Assembly: GCA_946478755.1 (NCBI GenBank)
Contig: CAMLDJ010000082.1
Coordinates: forward strand, 1 to 19,280
DNA length: 19,280 nt
Direction of reading: 5' to 3'
From: an uncultured Pedobacter sp.
GTDB lineage: Bacteria; Bacteroidota; Bacteroidia; Sphingobacteriales; Sphingobacteriaceae
Shown here piece by piece: positions 15,472 through 19,280 of the stretch (position 1 is its first letter; each line of letters starts with the position of its first letter). The translations under genes were made by a program, and so were the position numbers. The notes beneath the pieces were generated by a model. It searched no databases. It was not told the DNA's origin and worked only from the letters and a program-made list of their open reading frames with translations.

Positions 15472-16909
15472 AACCATTATTTTAAGATCAGGAGTAACCG
15501 CATTGTTCCTTGCTTTTTGCACAGGCTCTTCCTTTGCGGAAATCAAGCCGGCATCTATTTTCACCGATCATATGGTGCTTCAGCAAAAAGCCGAAGTAGC
15601 CGTATGGGGATGGGCGAAAAAGGGGAGTATGGTCAGTTTAACGCCATCCTGGGACAAGAAGAAATACAGTGTAAAAGCTGACGCCGAAGGAAAATGGAAG
15701 CTAAAAATAGCCACGCCTAAAGCTGGCGGACCTTATGAGATGACCATCAGCGATGGTGCGGCGCTTACTTTAAAAGATATTTTGATTGGAGAGGTTTGGT
15801 TTTGCGGCGGACAATCTAACATGGAAATGCCGATGAAAGGCTTTAAGGGTCAGCCCGTGCTCGGATCGAATGAAGCCATATTGAAATCGGCCAACCCGCA
15901 GATCAGGATATATACGGTTCCGCGCTCTTCGGTTACTGAAAGACAGGACAACAGTAAGCCTTCCGACTGGAAGCTTGCGGCACCGGAATCGGTGGCTAAC
16001 TTCAGTGCTACCGCCTATTATTTTGGAAGGCTGCTGAGTGAAATGCTGAAGGTGCCTGTTGGCCTGATCAACGACAGTTATGGCGGTTCATCGGTAGAAG
16101 CATGGATGTCGCCCCGACTGCTAAAGTCATTTCCGGAAGTTAAGGTGCCTTCTAAAACCGACACCATTAAGGAAGTTAGCCGTACCCCGACCACGTTATA
16201 CAATGGCATGCTGTACCCGGTTATCGGCTATGGCATTCGTGGTGCCCTCTGGTATCAGGGAGAATCCAATCAGACGCGGCCAGACCGTTATGAAGACCTC
16301 TTTCCTGCCATGGTGAAGGAATGGAGACAAGTCTGGGGAATGGGTGAATTTCCTTTTTATTATGCACAGATTGCACCGTTCAGGTATGTAAAAATGGAGG
16401 AAATGCAGACTGCTGGTAAATCGAATTCAGCCTTTATCAGAGATGCACAGCGTAAATCCATGACCAAAATCCCCAACTCTGGCATGGCCGTATTGATGGA
16501 TATTGGCGATGAACGTACCATTCATCCGGCAAATAAACAAACCGTTGGTTTGCGTCTGGCGTACCTGGCGTTGGGCAATACTTATGGCATCAAGGGCTTT
16601 GGCTATGCGAGTCCGGATTACCTGTCCATGAGCGTTAAAGACGGAGCAGCCGTTGTACGGTTCAGCAACGTGCCTAACGGCCTCACCTCATTTGGGAAGC
16701 CACTTGCCTTATTTGAAGTCGCGGGAGCCGATAAGATATTTCATCCGGCAAAAGCGGTGGTTTCCGGTAGCACTGTAACAGTTTCCTCTGACTTGGTGTC
16801 GGTCCCGGTTGCTGTGCGCTATGCGTTCAAAGATTTTGTAACTGGTGATTTATACAGCAATGAAGGCTTGCCAGTGTCTTCTTTCAGAACGGACAACTGG
16901 GAAAAATAG
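15458..16909 (+). CDS. Secreted sialate O-acetylesterase family (SGNH) carbohydrate esterase
   Basis: A 483-residue exported esterase. ATG 15458 gives a clear signal peptide (M-K-K-F-K-T, hydrophobic core, S-F-A before E28), which justifies the start despite the 14-nt overlap with the transporter gene. After a small N-terminal beta domain comes the SGNH core: Ser120 in C-G-G-Q-S-N-M-E-M, W-Y-Q-G-E-S-N (265-271) and a C-terminal Asp/His pair in D-I-G-D-E-R-T-I-H-P (Asp351, His356). Bacteroidota homologues remove O-acetyl groups from plant pectin and xylan as well as from sialic acid, and there are no sialidase or sialic-acid catabolism genes here. A role in deacetylating a pectin-type glycan before GH attack is likely (inference). 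Confidence 0.9.
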   Translation: MKKFKTIILRSGVTALFLAFCTGSSFAEIKPASIFTDHMVLQQKAEVAVWGWAKKGSMVSLTPSWDKKKYSVKADAEGKWKLKIATPKAGGPYEMTISDGAALTLKDILIGEVWFCGGQSNMEMPMKGFKGQPVLGSNEAILKSANPQIRIYTVPRSSVTERQDNSKPSDWKLAAPESVANFSATAYYFGRLLSEMLKVPVGLINDSYGGSSVEAWMSPRLLKSFPEVKVPSKTDTIKEVSRTPTTLYNGMLYPVIGYGIRGALWYQGESNQTRPDRYEDLFPAMVKEWRQVWGMGEFPFYYAQIAPFRYVKMEEMQTAGKSNSAFIRDAQRKSMTKIPNSGMAVLMDIGDERTIHPANKQTVGLRLAYLALGNTYGIKGFGYASPDYLSMSVKDGAAVVRFSNVPNGLTSFGKPLALFEVAGADKIFHPAKAVVSGSTVTVSSDLVSVPVAVRYAFKDFVTGDLYSNEGLPVSSFRTDNWEK

Positions 16910-16919
16910 ATTAAGAATT

Positions 16920-19226
16920 TTGAAGAATAAGGTTATTGCCATTTTTGCTGCTTTATTATCAGCTTGTTCATTTACTGCCACTGCGCAGCATAAACAAGCT
17001 GATGCGAACTTCGTGTGGACCAGCCAAAGTAATAATGCTGCCGGATCTATGCCTTGCGGAGGCGGTGATATTGGCCTCAATGTCTGGGTGGAAAAAGGTG
17101 AGCTGCTGTGTTATATCTCGCGAAGCGGGACTTTTGATGAAAACAATACACTGTTAAAACAGGGGAGGCTTAGGCTGAGATTAAGTCCCAATCCCTTTGA
17201 TGCCGGTGATACCTTTAAACAGGAACTGGTTTTAAAGGAAGGCTATGTGAAGGTTATAGGGACAAAAGCAGGATTGAGAACGGAAGTTAAGGTATGGGTT
17301 GATGTGTTTAGTCCTGTTGTACATCTCGTGGTAAAAAGCAATCGGAAAACTTTTGCAGAAGCAGGATTTGAGAGCTGGAGAAATGAAGACAGGCTGACGA
17401 AAGGCAGGGAGAATAATCAGAACACCTACAAATGGGCACCACAGGGTGAAGTGAGGACCTTTAAGGATAGCGTTGCCTTTAAAAATAACGAGGTCCTGTT
17501 TTTTCACCAGAATAAAGCACAATCCGTATTTGATGTTACCGTAAAACAACAGGGACTGGAATCGCGTAAAGGCGAATTGTACAATCCGCTTAACGATCTA
17601 GTATTTGGTGGGCTAATGCAGGGAGCAGGTATGATCCCGGCAGGAACATATTCAGGAACCTACGCTGGTACAGCATTTAAAGGATGGAAATTAAGAAGCA
17701 AAAAGGCTGGAAATGTGTCGGCGGTTGCGATAACCTTACATACTGTCCAAAGTCCGACGTTAACAGCATGGGAGCATGGTTTAAGACAAACGGCATCCCG
17801 AAATACTAAAAATAGAGCGGCTTTTGAGGCCAGCAAAAATTGGTGGAAAAGCTATTGGGAGCGCAGTTTTATTGACATGAAGAGCGACAAAGATTCCCTG
17901 GTGGCACAAGCCGGCAGGAACTATCAGCTGTTCCGTTATATGCTGGGCTGTAATGCGTTTGGTAAATATCCCACTAAATTTAATGGCGGCTTGTTTACTT
18001 ATGATCCGATTTTTGTAGACAGTACTTTGAAATATACACCTGATTTCAGGAACTGGGGTGGAGGCACTCACACCGCGCAAAACCAGCGGCTGGTGTATTG
18101 GCCGATGCTGAAAAGCGGCGATGCCGATATGATGCGTCCACAGTTCGATTTCTACAAACGCCTGTTGCGCAATGCAGAACTCAGGACTGAATTTTATTGG
18201 GGACATAAGGGTGCCAGTTTTACCGAGCAAATCGAAAACTTTGGTCTACCTAACCCTGCAGAATATGGCTGGAAGAGACCTGCAACCTATGATAAGGGTA
18301 TGGAATATAATGCCTGGCTGGAATACGAATGGGATACCGTACTTGAATTCTGTATGATGATGCTCGAAACAGAAAGCTATGCAGGCAAGGACGTGAAGGA
18401 ACACCTTCCATTTATAGAAAGCTGCCTGGTTTTTTTTGATGCACATTATACTTACCTGGCTAAACAAAGGGGCAGCAAGGCGCTCGATGGCAATGGTCAC
18501 CTGGTTTTGTATCCGGGTTCCGCGGCAGAAACATACAAAATGGCTTATAATGCCACATCGACAATTGCCGGCTTAAAGACAGTGTTGAGACGTTTGCTTG
18601 ACCTTAAAGGGATTTCTGAGGCACAAAGGGTCGAATGGACAGCGATGTTAAAGCGCATTCCCCCGATTTCTTTCAGGAAATTTAATGATCACCCTACTAT
18701 TGCACCAGCGAAAACCTGGGAAAGAATAAATAATACCGAAAGTCCGCAGCTATACCCTGTATTTCCATGGGGCCTTTATGGAATTGGCAGACCAGGTTTG
18801 GATACGGCCATTAATACCTTTAAATACGACACCGACGTGCTGAAATTCAGAAGCCATGTCGGTTGGAAACAGGATAATATTTTTGCGGCCAGATTGGGCT
18901 TAACTGAAGATGCAGCCGAACTTAACCTGTTGAAATTGAAAGACTCGGGAAGAAGATTTCCGGCATTCTGGGGGCCGGGGTTCGACTGGGTGCCCGACCA
19001 TAATTGGGGCGGGTCGGGAATGATTGGTTTGCAGGAAATGCTCTTGCAGAGTCATAAAGAAAAAATATATTTGTTTCCGGCATGGCCTAAGGGTTGGGAT
19101 GTTCATTTTAAGCTGCATGCTCCCCGGAAAACTGTTGTTGAAGCGATATTAAAGAACGGTAAAATTGAAGTTTTAAAAGTAAGCCCGGAATTAAGAAGAA
19201 AAGATGTGGTGATCCTGATAAAGTGA
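16920..19226 (+). CDS. Secreted DUF5703/GH95-like putative glycoside hydrolase
   Basis: About 768 residues starting at TTG 16920, 11 bp after the previous stop. This start gives a clean export signal (M-K-N-K-V-I-A-I-F-A-A-L-L-S-A-C), whereas the ATG at 16845 lies inside the esterase gene and adds 25 unlikely residues. L-S-A-C16 fits a lipobox; cleavage at the A-T-A-Q end (about 20-23) by signal peptidase I is the alternative. The N-terminal beta domain (F-V-W-T-S-Q-S-N-N-A-A-G-S-M-P-C-G-G-G-D) looks like DUF5703. The central (alpha/alpha)6-like region contains G-G-G-T-H-T-A-Q-N-Q-R-L-V-Y-W-P near 377-393, resembling the N-x-Q-x-x-Y-W-P of GH95, and the C-terminus has F-W-G-P-G-F-D-W-V-P-D-H-N-W-G-G. 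Its activity is not known to me; it is probably a glycosidase in the same glycan pathway. Confidence 0.78.
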   Translation: MKNKVIAIFAALLSACSFTATAQHKQADANFVWTSQSNNAAGSMPCGGGDIGLNVWVEKGELLCYISRSGTFDENNTLLKQGRLRLRLSPNPFDAGDTFKQELVLKEGYVKVIGTKAGLRTEVKVWVDVFSPVVHLVVKSNRKTFAEAGFESWRNEDRLTKGRENNQNTYKWAPQGEVRTFKDSVAFKNNEVLFFHQNKAQSVFDVTVKQQGLESRKGELYNPLNDLVFGGLMQGAGMIPAGTYSGTYAGTAFKGWKLRSKKAGNVSAVAITLHTVQSPTLTAWEHGLRQTASRNTKNRAAFEASKNWWKSYWERSFIDMKSDKDSLVAQAGRNYQLFRYMLGCNAFGKYPTKFNGGLFTYDPIFVDSTLKYTPDFRNWGGGTHTAQNQRLVYWPMLKSGDADMMRPQFDFYKRLLRNAELRTEFYWGHKGASFTEQIENFGLPNPAEYGWKRPATYDKGMEYNAWLEYEWDTVLEFCMMMLETESYAGKDVKEHLPFIESCLVFFDAHYTYLAKQRGSKALDGNGHLVLYPGSAAETYKMAYNATSTIAGLKTVLRRLLDLKGISEAQRVEWTAMLKRIPPISFRKFNDHPTIAPAKTWERINNTESPQLYPVFPWGLYGIGRPGLDTAINTFKYDTDVLKFRSHVGWKQDNIFAARLGLTEDAAELNLLKLKDSGRRFPAFWGPGFDWVPDHNWGGSGMIGLQEMLLQSHKEKIYLFPAWPKGWDVHFKLHAPRKTVVEAILKNGKIEVLKVSPELRRKDVVILIK

Positions 19227-19229
19227 TTT

Positions 19230-19257
19230 TGGCAACGATTGCGTACTTATTTTGCCA
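19230..19257 (+). promoter_or_regulatory. Weak inverted repeats after the last gene, possible LacI-type operator
   Basis: After the last stop codon, TGGCAA (19230-19235) and TTGCCA (19252-19257) are a 6-bp inverted repeat with a 16-nt spacer. Inside it, GCAACGATTGC (19232-19242) has GCAA/TTGC half-sites around CGA, reminiscent of LacI-family operators. The stem is short with no following T-run, so a terminator is unlikely. It may belong to the promoter region of a gene to the right. The rest of 19227-19280 shows nothing. Confidence 0.2.
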
Positions 19258-19280
19258 GATTTACTAAAATCACCGTTTAA

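Noticed and set aside
15458..16909. Sialic acid utilisation locus
   Set aside because: The esterase family name suggests it, but no sialidase, NanA, NanE or NanK-type gene is seen and the neighbours are plant-glycan enzymes.
16845..16919. ATG 16845 as the start of the DUF5703 protein
   Set aside because: It would put 65 bases inside the esterase gene and an unlikely 25-residue extension before a good signal peptide that begins at TTG 16920.
17781..18230. 149-codon minus-strand open frame opposite the DUF5703 gene
   Set aside because: It is a shadow of a strongly coding plus-strand region and has no family resemblance.

Overview
The window looks like the chromosome of a Bacteroidota bacterium, most likely Sphingobacteriaceae (Pedobacter or Mucilaginibacter type). 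The grounds are moderate GC, A-rich rather than Shine-Dalgarno leaders, signal peptides ending in A-Q, and the mixture of GH106, GH127, sialate-O-acetylesterase and FucP-type transporter genes. The genus is inference. All 13 complete or nearly complete genes, plus a clipped gene at the left edge, lie on the + strand. The largest gap is 44 bp and several genes overlap, so this reads as one long operon of more than 19 kb whose promoter lies to the left of the window. There is no gene-free stretch over 300 bp, and no tRNA, rRNA, CRISPR array, insertion sequence or phage gene was seen.

Left block (1-4043): the last 17 codons of a family III CoA-transferase, a second complete CaiB/BaiF CoA-transferase, a family 1 solute-binding-protein homologue with no signal peptide and no permease partner, a Gfo/Idh/MocA oxidoreductase and a MaoC-type hydratase. 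This resembles a cytoplasmic acyl-CoA route for an unidentified (possibly sugar-derived) acid. I do not recognise it as a described pathway.

Middle block (4088-10822): a FucP-like sugar/H+ symporter, then a secreted GH106 alpha-L-rhamnosidase-type enzyme and a secreted GH127 enzyme (beta-L-arabinofuranosidase family). These would release and import sugars from a plant glycan or glycoside.

Right block (10832-15471): a RuBisCO-like protein (RLP), a DUF1537 four-carbon-acid sugar kinase, an Asp/Glu-racemase-family protein and a BASS-type sodium/organic-acid symporter, packed almost without gaps. RLP plus DUF1537 kinase is the signature of the oxidative D-apiose pathway (OiaK with OiaX or OiaT, acting on 3-oxo-isoapionate). 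D-apiose is a branched pentose of rhamnogalacturonan-II (RG-II), apiogalacturonan and flavonoid glycosides. The racemase-like protein is not a known part of that pathway.

End block (15458-19226): a secreted SGNH acetylesterase and a secreted DUF5703/GH95-like probable glycosidase, followed by 54 bp with a weak inverted repeat.

Overall inference: the operon deacetylates and cleaves a rhamnose/arabinose(/apiose)-decorated plant glycan, imports the products through two different symporters, and breaks down a branched sugar acid by phosphorylation and RLP cleavage. A second, CoA-dependent branch is of unknown substrate. SusC/SusD, a regulator and the apiose-to-3-oxo-isoapionate enzymes are not visible here.
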